Below, one piece after another: positions 51,232 through 60,220 of a DNA stretch of 64,000 bases. Within the stretch, counting starts at the first letter, position 1. Each line of letters opens with the position of its first letter. The position numbers were made by a program, and so were the translations under genes. The stretch is from an uncultured Acidobacteriia bacterium (lineage in GTDB: Bacteria; Acidobacteriota; Terriglobia; Bryobacterales; Bryobacteraceae), in contig CAIUOG010000166.1 in NCBI GenBank assembly GCA_903900705.1, positions 22,350 through 86,349 on the forward strand, written 5' to 3'. Below the pieces are notes generated by a model. That model did not search any database, was not told where the DNA came from, and saw only the letters and a list, made by a program, of their open reading frames with translations.

Positions 51232-52152
51232 ATGTCTGAAACACGGACCGCCGATTCTGCTCTGCGCAGCGCTCTGAACTGGACAGCCGCCATCCTGATC
51301 TCCATCGTCTTCCTGGTGGCCGGAGTCTGGAAGCTTTCCGATCCGGCCGGGGCCGCGGTCCGCCTCGCCCAGGCGCGCGTGCCCGAATCGCTCAGCCTCG
51401 CCGGAGCGCTGGGCTTCGGGATTGCCGAAACTTTCGGGGGCATTCTCCTGCTGATTCCGCGTTTCCGCCGCTGGGGCGCGCTGATCGTCAGCCTCCTGCT
51501 GGTCGCATTCATGATCTTCGTCGGAATCCACTACAACGAACTGCGCGGCGCGGAATGCAGTTGCTTTCCGTGGGTCAAACGCGCCGTAGGGCCGGGCTTC
51601 TTCATCGGGGACGGCATCATGCTGTTGCTCGCGATAGCCGCCGGAGCCGGATCCCGCGCCACGCTCTCGCTGCCGGGTCAGGGCGTAAAACAGGGCTTTG
51701 CGCTGCTTGCTCTGGTCACGCTCTGTGCCGCCGGATCGTATGGCTTCAGCCTGACCCGCCACACCGGTACGAAGGCGCCGGAGTCCATCAAAGCCGAGGA
51801 TGGCTCGGTCATCAATCTTTCCCAGGGCAAGGTCTTTGTCTACTTCTTCAACCCGCAGTGCATGCACTGCCTCGAAGCCGGCCGCAAGCTTGCCGCGCTG
51901 AACTGGGGCGATACGCGCTTCGTCGGCATCGCCACGGAGAATCCGCAATTTGGCGGATGGTTCCTGGGCAAGGCCGGACTCACCGGCAAGGGCCCCGTTT
52001 CGCGCGACCTGGACGTGATGAAGAAACTGTTTCCCTTCGACCTCCCGCCCGCTGGTGTTGCGCTGCAGGATGGTTACTCGAAGGGAATCCTTCTCCAGTT
52101 TGAAGATTCCGAACCTGCCGCCACCCTGAAGAAGCTCGGTTTTGCGTATTGA
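51232..52152 (+). CDS. MauE/DoxX-like membrane protein fused to a thioredoxin-fold domain
   Basis: 306 aa. The first half has four membrane helices (about residues 15-160, starting LNWTAAILISIVFLVAGVWKLSDP) in the MauE/DoxX pattern and a conserved-looking ECSCFPW between helices. A fifth helix (FALLALVTLCAAGSYGF, about 155-172) leads to an outward thioredoxin-fold domain with a CxxC in NPQCMHC and a possible cis-Pro region in DLPPAG. MauE is needed for methylamine dehydrogenase maturation; here the fused redox domain suggests general disulfide chemistry. The ATG at 51232 begins a normal cytoplasmic N-terminus. It is divergent from the TlpA-like gene. Confidence 0.83.
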   Translation: MSETRTADSALRSALNWTAAILISIVFLVAGVWKLSDPAGAAVRLAQARVPESLSLAGALGFGIAETFGGILLLIPRFRRWGALIVSLLLVAFMIFVGIHYNELRGAECSCFPWVKRAVGPGFFIGDGIMLLLAIAAGAGSRATLSLPGQGVKQGFALLALVTLCAAGSYGFSLTRHTGTKAPESIKAEDGSVINLSQGKVFVYFFNPQCMHCLEAGRKLAALNWGDTRFVGIATENPQFGGWFLGKAGLTGKGPVSRDLDVMKKLFPFDLPPAGVALQDGYSKGILLQFEDSEPAATLKKLGFAY

Positions 52153-52351
52153 TCCGCATTTGGCGAATGCCCGGAAGTGGCTCTAAAACTGCTGTAACTT
52201 GCACTATCTGTTCCGTCCGGCCCCCCGGAACGCTGTCACGGCGGCGTCGGGAGGGTCAGAATGAGCCGTGCCTGAGGCGTAATTACTCAGATCCGGCCCG
52301 GTACCCGGTTGTACTGCACTCGGTCGTCGTAACTTAAAAGGAGCAATGATT
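52153..52351 (+). other. 199-base spacer upstream of the Ig-like protein gene
   Basis: The spacer holds a GC-rich stretch with several short self-complementary parts, but I could not match it to a known riboswitch or find a convincing promoter. AAAAGGAG at 52336-52343 is the ribosome-binding site of the next gene. Confidence 0.5.
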
Positions 52352-54109
52352 ATGGCCTTTCATCCGAATACAAAACTCGCGGCAGTCCTGCTGCTGAGCT
52401 TCGCTTCCGCATTGAGCGCCGCCCCGCGGCTCTCTCTCAATACCTCCACCATCGGGACCATCAACACGGTCCCCGGCTCGAATGGCCCCACGCAGACCGT
52501 CCAGGCTTATAACTTCGGGGACGGCGCACTCAACCTCACCGCCACTCCCTCCGCGCCCTGGCTCTCGGCGACCGTTGGCGCGCGCGGCACCTGCGCGGGC
52601 AACGGCGGTAATTGCTATAACGTCACCATTTCTCTCAACACCGCGGCCCTTGCCGCCGGTACCTATACGGAATTCGTCACCCTCACCGACCCCAACGCGA
52701 TCGATTCTCCGCAGGACATCGCCGTCACCGTGAATACCACGGGCGTACAGTCTTCGCTGACGGCATATGTGACGCCGAATGGTGGCACTTCCACCAGCGT
52801 CCTCTACAACATCTTCACCTCTGGTACGGGCGTCAAAGGCACCGTCTCCACCAACTCGGGCGGGAACTGGCTTTCGTTCCTCAGTGGCGCGAGCGGCCTG
52901 ATTACGTCGCCGTCGCCGTGGCTCATTCAGGTCGCTGCTCAGGTGGGTCAGGCGCCGGGTACGTACACGGGCACGGTTACCATCTCCGGTTCCTCGGTTG
53001 CCACGGACAATAAAACCATCAACGTCACCATGATCGTGACCACCGCGCCGATCATCGAACTGAATAATTCCAGCACCATCCGGCTCACCGGCGCCCAGGG
53101 CGGCGGCGCACAGTACGCGGTCGTCACTCTGCACAACCTCGCGCAGGGCACGCTTTCCATCACCGGCGCTGCCGGGTCCGCGAAATTCCTCAGCGCCACC
53201 GTTTCCGGCACCAGCCTGGTCATTACCGCCGATCCCGCGGGACTCAACCCCGGCGTCTATACCGGTGTGATCACCATCACCTCAAACGCGGCAAACAATA
53301 ACGTGGTGGCAATTCCGGTGGAACTGGTGGTTGCACCCGCCGGTGTTCCGAACATCCTGACGGGCGGCATTGTCAACATCTCCACCTATGCGCAGGAAGC
53401 TCTGTCGCCGGGCGACATCGTCGCCGCGTTCGGCAGTCAGCTCGCGACCTCTACGTTGGTCGCCCCCAGCCTTCCGCTGCCCACCAGCCTCGGCGGCACG
53501 CAGGTGCTGGTCAATGGCGTGCCCGCGCCGCTCTTCTTCGTCTCCACCGGGCAGATCAATTTCCAGGTGCCCTACACGGTGAGCGGTGCGCAGCTCAATA
53601 CGGTTCAGGTGATCTCCGGCGCCAGTCAGGGCAATACGCGCTCCATTCTCGTCACGGGTACGGCTCCCCGCCTGCTGACCAAATACCCGCCCTACGGCGC
53701 GATCGTAAACGCCGCGGATGGCAGTCTGACGGATCCTTCCACCGTTGTGGATGCCGTGTTCAAGACCCACCCCGCGAAGCCCGGTGACACCATCATCATT
53801 TACGCCATCGGTCTCGGCGCAACAACGCCCGCCGCCCTTGCAGGACAGCCCGCCAATGACGGTACGCCGGGCAAACCGCTCCAGACCATTCCGAACGTGC
53901 AGGTCACTTTTGGCGGCGGTTTTGCGGGCCGCGCGGTCACAGTCGCTTCGGCCTTCACCGGTCTGACCCCGACCGCATCCGGTCTCTACCAGCTCAATGT
54001 GGTGATCCCGCCGGATGTCACGCTCGGCCCGAGCGTTCCCGTCTCCATTCTGGTGAACGGCGTCCAGAGCAACAACGTCAATCTGGCTATCACGGCGACC
54101 GGTAAGTAA
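52352..54109 (+). CDS. Secreted Ig-like repeat protein with TIGR03437-like C-terminal domain
   Basis: 585 aa. A signal peptide ([22 protein letters not shown]) is followed by three BACON/Ig-like beta repeats of about 90-100 residues, seen by the recurring [15 protein letters not shown] and KFLSATVSG, each before a GxYxGxVTI-type strand. A TIGR03437-like domain ends the protein ([49 protein letters not shown]). The function is probably surface adhesion or polymer binding. The ATG at 52352 has AAAAGGAG eight bases upstream; the ATG at 52346 is too close. The stop overlaps the ATG of the NIPSNAP gene by one base. Confidence 0.88.
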   Translation: MAFHPNTKLAAVLLLSFASALSAAPRLSLNTSTIGTINTVPGSNGPTQTVQAYNFGDGALNLTATPSAPWLSATVGARGTCAGNGGNCYNVTISLNTAALAAGTYTEFVTLTDPNAIDSPQDIAVTVNTTGVQSSLTAYVTPNGGTSTSVLYNIFTSGTGVKGTVSTNSGGNWLSFLSGASGLITSPSPWLIQVAAQVGQAPGTYTGTVTISGSSVATDNKTINVTMIVTTAPIIELNNSSTIRLTGAQGGGAQYAVVTLHNLAQGTLSITGAAGSAKFLSATVSGTSLVITADPAGLNPGVYTGVITITSNAANNNVVAIPVELVVAPAGVPNILTGGIVNISTYAQEALSPGDIVAAFGSQLATSTLVAPSLPLPTSLGGTQVLVNGVPAPLFFVSTGQINFQVPYTVSGAQLNTVQVISGASQGNTRSILVTGTAPRLLTKYPPYGAIVNAADGSLTDPSTVVDAVFKTHPAKPGDTIIIYAIGLGATTPAALAGQPANDGTPGKPLQTIPNVQVTFGGGFAGRAVTVASAFTGLTPTASGLYQLNVVIPPDVTLGPSVPVSILVNGVQSNNVNLAITATGK

Positions 54110-54726
54110 TGAGCCAGTACTACGAACTTCGCACTTATCAACTGCGCAATGGTGTACCCGGCAAAATGCCTTCGGGCAAGCCTGCCGGGTACGCCGGTAC
54201 CTTCGGCGCATTTACCTCATTCATCGCGGAAAACAGCCCGTTCATGACTCTGCTGCTCACCTACAACTCCTTCGCGGAAGCCGAGAAAGTGGATGAGAAG
54301 CTGGCTGACGTCACTGGCTATATCCGTTATGAACGGACCATCCTGCGTGCCTTCTCCGGCATGCCCGAACTGAAACTTCCGCCCAGGGGGAACCACATCT
54401 TCGAGGTGCGGACTTACGAATCGAACGACGCCGTCACGCTGCAGCGGAAGATCGACATGTTTAACAACGGGGAGATGCAGATCTTCCAACGCCTGGGCAT
54501 GAATCCGGTCTTCTTCGGGGAAGCTCTGGTGGGCAGCAAGCTGCCGCATCTGACCTACATGCTGGCCTTTGACGACCTGGCGTCGCGCGATAAGCTCTGG
54601 AAGGCGTTCGGTTCCGATCCCGAATGGCAGAAGCTTCGCTCGAAGCCCGGTCTCTCCGACGCCGACATCGTTTCGAATATCAGCAACAGCCTGATCCGCC
54701 CGACGGCTTTCTCTGATATACGATAA
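54109..54726 (+). CDS. NIPSNAP-family protein
   Basis: 205 aa, two ferredoxin-like NIPSNAP (DABB-like) halves. YYELRTYQLRNG at the start and HIFEVRTYESND in the middle are the repeated family opening; DDLASRDKLWKAFGSDPEW is typical of the second half. There is no signal peptide. The biochemical role of the family is not settled. The start shares its first base with the last base of the preceding stop (TAATG), so it is translationally coupled to the Ig-like gene, and a UxuA-like gene follows after nine bases. Confidence 0.92.
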   Translation: MSQYYELRTYQLRNGVPGKMPSGKPAGYAGTFGAFTSFIAENSPFMTLLLTYNSFAEAEKVDEKLADVTGYIRYERTILRAFSGMPELKLPPRGNHIFEVRTYESNDAVTLQRKIDMFNNGEMQIFQRLGMNPVFFGEALVGSKLPHLTYMLAFDDLASRDKLWKAFGSDPEWQKLRSKPGLSDADIVSNISNSLIRPTAFSDIR

Positions 54727-54735
54727 GCGTTAACT

Positions 54736-55854
54736 ATGGACCGTCGAAACTTCCTTCAAACAGCGGCGGGTGCTGTGGCTCTGGCCGAAGCCGCTGTCGC
54801 CCAGACCCCCGCCCGTCCCTCGCTGAACTCTCCCGCGCTCACTTCCAACGAACCCAGGCGCAAGGCCACCATGCACTGTGGCACGCAGCATTCGCATGCG
54901 GACGAAGTGTTGTCCGTCATGTCATCGCTCGGGGTAAATCACATCTGCAGTTCAGACCTGTCGCCACAGCTCGATGAGAAGTGGTCCGTCGAAGGGCTTA
55001 CCGCGTTGCGCGAGCGGGTGGAGAAGCACGGTCTCCATCTCGACATGGTGCCGGTGCCTCTGCCTTCCGCCGCCATCGGCAAGGCCCCCATGGGCGCTGT
55101 GATGCTGGGCAAAAGTCCGGAGCGCGATCGGCAGATTGAACAGATCCAGCAGATGATCCGGAACTGCGCGAAGGCGGGCATTCCGGCCGTGAAGTACAAC
55201 ATGAGCATCCTGGGCGTGGTGCGGCTCCCGCAGCGTACCAAAGGCCGTGGTGAGAGCATGTACAGCACCTGGAACTACAAGGAAGCCCCCGATAAGGACA
55301 AGCTCACCGAGGCCGGTAACGTGAGCGCGGACGAGTATTGGGAACGCATTGATTACTTCCTGAGCCGCGTAGTGCCTGTCGCCACCGAGAGCAAGGTCCG
55401 GATGGCATGCCACCCGCATGACCCAGGCATGCCGGAGCCCGAAGGCTATCGGGGCGTCCACACTGTGCTGGGCAGCCCGGCGGGGCTGAAGAAGTTTGTT
55501 GCGATGCACGAAAGCCCGTACCATGGCCTGAATTTCTGCCAGGGGACGGTGTCGGAAATGCTGCAGGATCCGAACAAAGAGATTCACGACCTGATCCGCT
55601 ACTTCGGGTCACGGAAGAAGATCTTCAACGTGCACTTCCGCAACATTCACGGAAAGTTCAGTGATTTCCAGGAGACCTTCCCGGACGCGGGCAGCGTGAA
55701 TATGATCGAGGCGATCCGGACCTATCAGGAAGTGGGCTATCCCTACATGCTGATGCCGGATCACGTGCCCCAGATTCCCGGAGACAAAGGCGGCGCACAG
55801 GCATTCGCCTTTGCCTTCGGATACATCCAGGCGCTGATCCAGATGCTGGGCTAA
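54736..55854 (+). CDS. Exported xylose-isomerase-fold protein, UxuA (mannonate dehydratase)-like
   Basis: 372 aa. The N-terminus is a Tat-like signal ([21 protein letters not shown], twin Arg). The barrel carries the metal and active-site pattern of UxuA-type dehydratases: [28 protein letters not shown] and LMPDHVPQ. D-mannonate dehydration to KDG is therefore possible, but exported members may act on other sugar acids. It ends in a four-base overlap with the stop of leuD, which faces it. Confidence 0.86.
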   Translation: MDRRNFLQTAAGAVALAEAAVAQTPARPSLNSPALTSNEPRRKATMHCGTQHSHADEVLSVMSSLGVNHICSSDLSPQLDEKWSVEGLTALRERVEKHGLHLDMVPVPLPSAAIGKAPMGAVMLGKSPERDRQIEQIQQMIRNCAKAGIPAVKYNMSILGVVRLPQRTKGRGESMYSTWNYKEAPDKDKLTEAGNVSADEYWERIDYFLSRVVPVATESKVRMACHPHDPGMPEPEGYRGVHTVLGSPAGLKKFVAMHESPYHGLNFCQGTVSEMLQDPNKEIHDLIRYFGSRKKIFNVHFRNIHGKFSDFQETFPDAGSVNMIEAIRTYQEVGYPYMLMPDHVPQIPGDKGGAQAFAFAFGYIQALIQMLG

Positions 55855-56453
55855 TCAGCCAGCGTATTGAGCGTGGAAGTGCGGGTTGCTTCGTAGGCCT
55901 CGATCGCCGGGGCCTGCTTCAGAATCCAGCCGAGTTCGTCGATTCCTTCGATCATGCAGGTCTTCGAGAAGGAGTCGACGGGGTACTCGACCTTCGTGCC
56001 GTCCGGCAGAGTCAGGGTCTGGCTCGCCAGATCCACATGCACTTTCGCGTCTTCGGGCAGAGCGAACAACTTCGCGCTGATCTCGGGGGAAACCACAATC
56101 GGAATCAGCGAGTTCTTCATGGCGTTCTGCTTGAAGATGTCCGCGAACGAGGTGCTGATCACGGCGCGGAAACCGAACTGCGTCAGTGCCCACGGAGCGT
56201 GCTCGCGGGAACTGCCGCAGCCGAAGTTATCGCCTGCCAGCAGCACCGCCGCGCCCTTGCCGCGCGGGGTGTTCAGAATGAAATCCGCCTTCTCGCCGCC
56301 ATCGGCGTTATAGCGCCAATCGCAGAACAGGTTCTTGTCGAGACCCTCTTTCGAAGTGGTCTTGAGGAAGCGGGCGGGGATGATCTGGTCGGTGTCGATG
56401 TTGTTGTTCGGCATCGGCACGACGCGGGATTCAAAGGGTACGAAGGGTGTCAA
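55851..56453 (-). CDS. leuD: 3-isopropylmalate dehydratase small subunit
   Basis: 200 aa. With LeuC it interconverts 2- and 3-isopropylmalate in leucine synthesis. [17 protein letters not shown] at the start and [17 protein letters not shown] are family signatures. Length is normal. It is the last gene of the leu operon and its start overlaps leuC by four bases. Its stop TAG overlaps the stop of the convergent UxuA-like gene. Confidence 0.97.
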   Translation of the reverse strand: MTPFVPFESRVVPMPNNNIDTDQIIPARFLKTTSKEGLDKNLFCDWRYNADGGEKADFILNTPRGKGAAVLLAGDNFGCGSSREHAPWALTQFGFRAVISTSFADIFKQNAMKNSLIPIVVSPEISAKLFALPEDAKVHVDLASQTLTLPDGTKVEYPVDSFSKTCMIEGIDELGWILKQAPAIEAYEATRTSTLNTLAD

Positions 56454-57850
56454 AGGATTGTCCTCACGTCTGTAACGACGCCCGTCAGGGCGGTCGCGGC
56501 GGCGGTCAGCGGGGAGGCGAGGAAAGTGCGTCCGCCCTTGCCCTGCCGGCCTTCGAAGTTACGGTTGGAAGTGGAAACGCTGTATTCGCCGGGCTGCAGC
56601 TGATCGCCGTTCATGGCGATGCACATGGAGCAGCCAGGTTCGCGGTAGTCACAGCCGGCTTCGCGGAAGACTTCCGGCAGGCCTTCGGCAATGGCCTGCC
56701 TCTTGACTTCCATAGAGCCCGGAACCACCATCACGCGGACGTTCGGGTTGACCTTGCGGCCTTTCAGAACGGCGGCGGCGGCGCGGAGATCGCTGATGCG
56801 GGAATTCGTGCAACTGCCGATGAAGACGACGTTGACGGGGCGGCCCGCAATCGGCTTGCCCGCTTCGAGGCCCATATACTGCAGGGCTTTGACGACGTTC
56901 TCGCGTTCCAGCGCGTCGGCAATGCCGGAGGGGTCCGGCACGGCGCCGTTAATGGAAACGCCCATGCCGGGGTTGGTGCCCCAGGTGATCATCGGTTCCA
57001 GCGTGTCGCCATCGATGGAGACTTCGCGGTCGAAGGTTGCACCCTCGTCGGTGGGCAACTGCTTCCAGCGTGCGACGGCCGCATCCCAGTCCGCGCCCTT
57101 CGGAGCGAACGGGCGGCCGTGCAGGTATTCAAAAGTGGTGTCGTCCGGAGCAATCAGCCCGGCGCGCGCACCGGCTTCAATCGACATGTTGCAGACCGTC
57201 ATGCGGCCTTCCATGCTGAGCGAGCGGATGGCGGACCCCGTGTATTCGAGCACCGTGGCCGTTGCGCCGCCTACGCCTACCTTCGCGCAGAACGCGAGAA
57301 TGATGTCTTTCGCGGTGACGCCGGGCTTGAGCACGCCGTCGACATTGACTTTAAAGGTCTTTGACGGGCGCTGCAGCAGGCACTGCGTAGCGAGTACGTT
57401 TTCCACTTCGCTGGTGCCAATGCCGAAGGCAAGGGCGCCGAAAGCGCCGTGCGTCGCGGTGTGGCTGTCACCACAGACCACCGTCATGCCGGGCTGCGTA
57501 AAGCCAAGTTCCGGTCCGATGACGTGGACGATGCCCTGGTGCTCGGAGTGCACGCCGTAATGCGGGATGCCGAACTCCTGGCAGTTCTTCGCCAGCTGTT
57601 CGACCTGGTTCCGCGCAATGGGATCGAGAATCGGCAGCGAGCGGTCACTCGTCGGAATGCTGTGATCGGTCGTCGCGACCGTCAGATCCGGGCGGCGCAC
57701 TTTGATGCCCCGTGCGCGGAGGCCGGAGAAGGCCTGCGGAGACGTGACTTCGTGGACCAGGTGCAGGTCAATATAGATCAGGGATGGCGATCCGGCTTCC
57801 TCGCGTACGAGGTGGTTGTCCCAGACCTTCTGGCTTAAAGTGCGTTGCAA
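56450..57850 (-). CDS. leuC: 3-isopropylmalate dehydratase large subunit
   Basis: 466 aa aconitase-like 4Fe-4S enzyme. Cluster ligands are seen in IGSCTNSR and GCSMCIAMN (one plus two Cys); [13 protein letters not shown] and [10 protein letters not shown] are also diagnostic. The start [15 protein letters not shown] is the usual family N-terminus. It overlaps leuB by 16 bases and leuD by four. Confidence 0.98.
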   Translation of the reverse strand: MQRTLSQKVWDNHLVREEAGSPSLIYIDLHLVHEVTSPQAFSGLRARGIKVRRPDLTVATTDHSIPTSDRSLPILDPIARNQVEQLAKNCQEFGIPHYGVHSEHQGIVHVIGPELGFTQPGMTVVCGDSHTATHGAFGALAFGIGTSEVENVLATQCLLQRPSKTFKVNVDGVLKPGVTAKDIILAFCAKVGVGGATATVLEYTGSAIRSLSMEGRMTVCNMSIEAGARAGLIAPDDTTFEYLHGRPFAPKGADWDAAVARWKQLPTDEGATFDREVSIDGDTLEPMITWGTNPGMGVSINGAVPDPSGIADALERENVVKALQYMGLEAGKPIAGRPVNVVFIGSCTNSRISDLRAAAAVLKGRKVNPNVRVMVVPGSMEVKRQAIAEGLPEVFREAGCDYREPGCSMCIAMNGDQLQPGEYSVSTSNRNFEGRQGKGGRTFLASPLTAAATALTGVVTDVRTIL

Positions 57851-58917
57851 ACGGCTTCTCCTACTTCTTCCGTGGTGGCCGGGGTACCGGCGGGCTTGAG
57901 ATCGGCGGTAACGCGACCGCTTCCGAGGACCTGCTCCATGGCGCGATTGACGGCTGCGGCTTCCTCGGTGAGACCGAAGCTGTATTCGAGCAGCGCGGCT
58001 ACCGAGCCAATGGCGCCGAACGGGTTGGCCTTGTTCTGACCGGCGATATCCGGAGCGGAACCGTGCACGGGTTCATAGAGGCCGGTCCATGCGCCGCTGG
58101 GTTTCTTTGCGCCGAGCGAGGCGGAGGGCAGCATGCCGATGGAGCCGGCGAGGATCGCGCCTTCGTCGCTGAGGATGTCGCCGAACATGTTCTCGGTGAC
58201 CATCACGTCGAAGCTCTTCGGGTTCAGCACCAGCTGCATGGCGGCGTTATCCACCAGCAGGTGATTGAGCTGCACATCGGGGTATTCCTTCGCGATTTCC
58301 ACCACCACGCGACGCCACAACTGCGAGGTTTCGAGCACGTTCGACTTATCGACCGAAGTGAGCTTTTTGCGGCGCTTGCGGGCCAGTTCGAAGCCGACGC
58401 GCGTGACGCGTTCGATTTCGCTCCACGTGTAGGCCATCGTGTTGCAGGCACGGGGTTCGGGGCCGTCTTCATAGATGCCGCGCGGCGTGCCGTAATAGAT
58501 GCCACTGTTGAGTTCGCGGACGATGATCATGTCCACGCCATCGACCAGGTGATTCTTGAGCGGCGAGGATTCGAGCAATGCCTTGTAGCTCTTCACCGGG
58601 CGGAGGTTGGCGTAAACTCCCATCGCTTTGCGAATACCCAGCAGACCACGTTCCGGGCGCTTTTCGGGCGGCCATTCATCGAACTCCGGAAGACCCACCG
58701 CGCCCATGAGCACAGCATCGGCTTCGAGCGAGAGCTTTTCGGTTTCCGCCGGGAACGGCGTGCCGGTCTTGTGAATGGCAATGCCGCCGAGCAGACCTTC
58801 GCGCAGCGTCAGCTGATGGTTCCACTTTTCGGCAACGACGCGCAGAACGCGCACGGCTTCTCTGGTGACTTCCGTGCCGATGCCATCGCCCGGAAGCACT
58901 AATATGTTGAGGTTCAA
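57835..58917 (-). CDS. leuB: 3-isopropylmalate dehydrogenase
   Basis: 360 aa NAD-dependent decarboxylating dehydrogenase of leucine synthesis. [18 protein letters not shown] at the start, the Arg-containing NLRPVKSY substrate loop, [19 protein letters not shown], and the metal Asp in [14 protein letters not shown] are all present. It lies 16 bases after leuA and overlaps leuC by 16 bases. Confidence 0.98.
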   Translation of the reverse strand: MNLNILVLPGDGIGTEVTREAVRVLRVVAEKWNHQLTLREGLLGGIAIHKTGTPFPAETEKLSLEADAVLMGAVGLPEFDEWPPEKRPERGLLGIRKAMGVYANLRPVKSYKALLESSPLKNHLVDGVDMIIVRELNSGIYYGTPRGIYEDGPEPRACNTMAYTWSEIERVTRVGFELARKRRKKLTSVDKSNVLETSQLWRRVVVEIAKEYPDVQLNHLLVDNAAMQLVLNPKSFDVMVTENMFGDILSDEGAILAGSIGMLPSASLGAKKPSGAWTGLYEPVHGSAPDIAGQNKANPFGAIGSVAALLEYSFGLTEEAAAVNRAMEQVLGSGRVTADLKPAGTPATTEEVGEAVCNAL

Positions 58918-58933
58918 GGTTTCTCCAAAAAAT

Positions 58934-60097
58934 CTAGGTTAATGCCACTGCCTGCTGGCTGCGGCGGGCCAGTTCGGCGATCTCTTCGTCCATCAGACCC
59001 TTTTTGTTGTCTGCCAGAGTGGTGATCTCTTTGTACACAATGTCGAGCTGTTCTTTGGTGAGGTCAAAGCCAAGATCCACCAGGCGGGCATGCAGCGCAT
59101 GGCGTCCGCTGTGCTTGCCCAGAACCAGCTTGCCTTCGGGTACTCCCACCGACTTCGGATCGATGATCTCATACGTGGTTCTTTCCTTGAGATAACCGTC
59201 CTGGTGAATGCCGGCTTCGTGCGCGAAGGCATTGCGGCCGACAATCGCCTTGTTGGGCTGGGGGCCGAAACTGATGATGGAACTCAGCAGCTGGCTTGCG
59301 CCGTAGAGATGTTCGGTATGGATGCCGGTGTCCCAGGGGTACTTGTCATGCCGGGTCTTGAGGATCATGACGATCTCTTCAAGCGAGCAGTTTCCGGCGC
59401 GTTCGCCGATGCCGTTCACGGTGCATTCAATCTGACGCGCTCCGGCTTTGAGCGCGGCAAGTGAGTTGGCGACGGCAAGGCCGAGGTCGTCATGGCAGTG
59501 GACGCTCACCACGGCCGTGTCGCCCAGGGCATTGACGATGCGGCCGATCAGTTCCTGGTACTCTTCGGGAGTCGAGTAGCCAACCGTATCCGGGATGTTG
59601 ACGGTGCGGGCGCCGGCCGCGACGACGGCGCGGGAGATCTGCTCCAGATAGTCGGGGTCCGTGCGGGCTCCGTCTTCGGCGGAAAATTCGACATCGTCCA
59701 CATAGGAGCGGGCGAGTTCGACAGCGCGGCAGGCGTCTTCCAGAACCTGTTCGCGGGACTTCTTCAGTTTGTACTTCAGGTGGATATCGCTGGTGGCGAT
59801 AAAGGTGTGAATCCTGGGGCGCCGGGCTTTGTTTAGTGCGGTAGCAGCTCGCTCGACGTCAAGTTTGGTGCAGCGCGCCAGTGCGGCGACCTGCGCCCAT
59901 GGGAACTCACGACTCACCGCGTCCACAGCTTCGAAATCGCCTTGTGAGGCGATGGGGAACCCGGCTTCAAGGATATCTACGCCAAGTTCGACCAGTTTCG
60001 CCGCCATACGCAGCTTCTCGGGTACGTTCATGCTGCAACCGGGCGACTGTTCGCCATCCCGGAGCGTCGTATCGAAGATCCAAACGCGATTGTTCAT
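58934..60097 (-). CDS. leuA: 2-isopropylmalate synthase without C-terminal regulatory domain
   Basis: 387 aa. The HMGL-like barrel begins [13 protein letters not shown]; metal ligands include HCHDD, and [15 protein letters not shown] is typical of IPMS rather than pyruvate carboxylase-type relatives. The linker subdomain with GKHSGRHAL ends at about residue 375, and the protein stops there. Standard LeuA is about 500-520 aa and has a further domain that binds leucine for feedback inhibition. There is no remnant: leuB starts 16 bases later. The ATG at 60097 begins the conserved N-terminus, although an upstream in-frame ATG exists at 60121. Homocitrate synthase-like activity is possible but the leu operon context argues for IPMS. 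Confidence 0.93.
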   Translation of the reverse strand: MNNRVWIFDTTLRDGEQSPGCSMNVPEKLRMAAKLVELGVDILEAGFPIASQGDFEAVDAVSREFPWAQVAALARCTKLDVERAATALNKARRPRIHTFIATSDIHLKYKLKKSREQVLEDACRAVELARSYVDDVEFSAEDGARTDPDYLEQISRAVVAAGARTVNIPDTVGYSTPEEYQELIGRIVNALGDTAVVSVHCHDDLGLAVANSLAALKAGARQIECTVNGIGERAGNCSLEEIVMILKTRHDKYPWDTGIHTEHLYGASQLLSSIISFGPQPNKAIVGRNAFAHEAGIHQDGYLKERTTYEIIDPKSVGVPEGKLVLGKHSGRHALHARLVDLGFDLTKEQLDIVYKEITTLADNKKGLMDEEIAELARRSQQAVALT

Positions 60098-60220
60098 AGG
60101 TGGAAGGTACTCCATAACCATTATGGAAAGGGGCTGTCAGATTAAGCAAATTTATTCTTTTGGGGGTGTGTATTAGCCGGGGTTATGGCGATGGTTTGTC
60201 GGGGGCGGCTGAACGGCCCC
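60098..60220 (-). other. Upstream region of the leu operon
   Basis: The 123 bases between leuA and the ADOP permease stop must hold the leu promoter. AT-rich bases about 60140-60160 are the likely place. I could not find an attenuator peptide rich in Leu codons or a T-box. Confidence 0.35.

Noticed and set aside
52153..52351. Riboswitch upstream of the Ig-like gene
   Set aside because: I tried to match the GC-rich leader to cyclic-di-GMP, TPP, cobalamin and SAM patterns; the conserved cores are absent.
56447..57364. Long open frames opposite leuC, leuB and leuA
   Set aside because: Same reason: conserved enzymes occupy the other strand, and the antisense products show only low-complexity residues.
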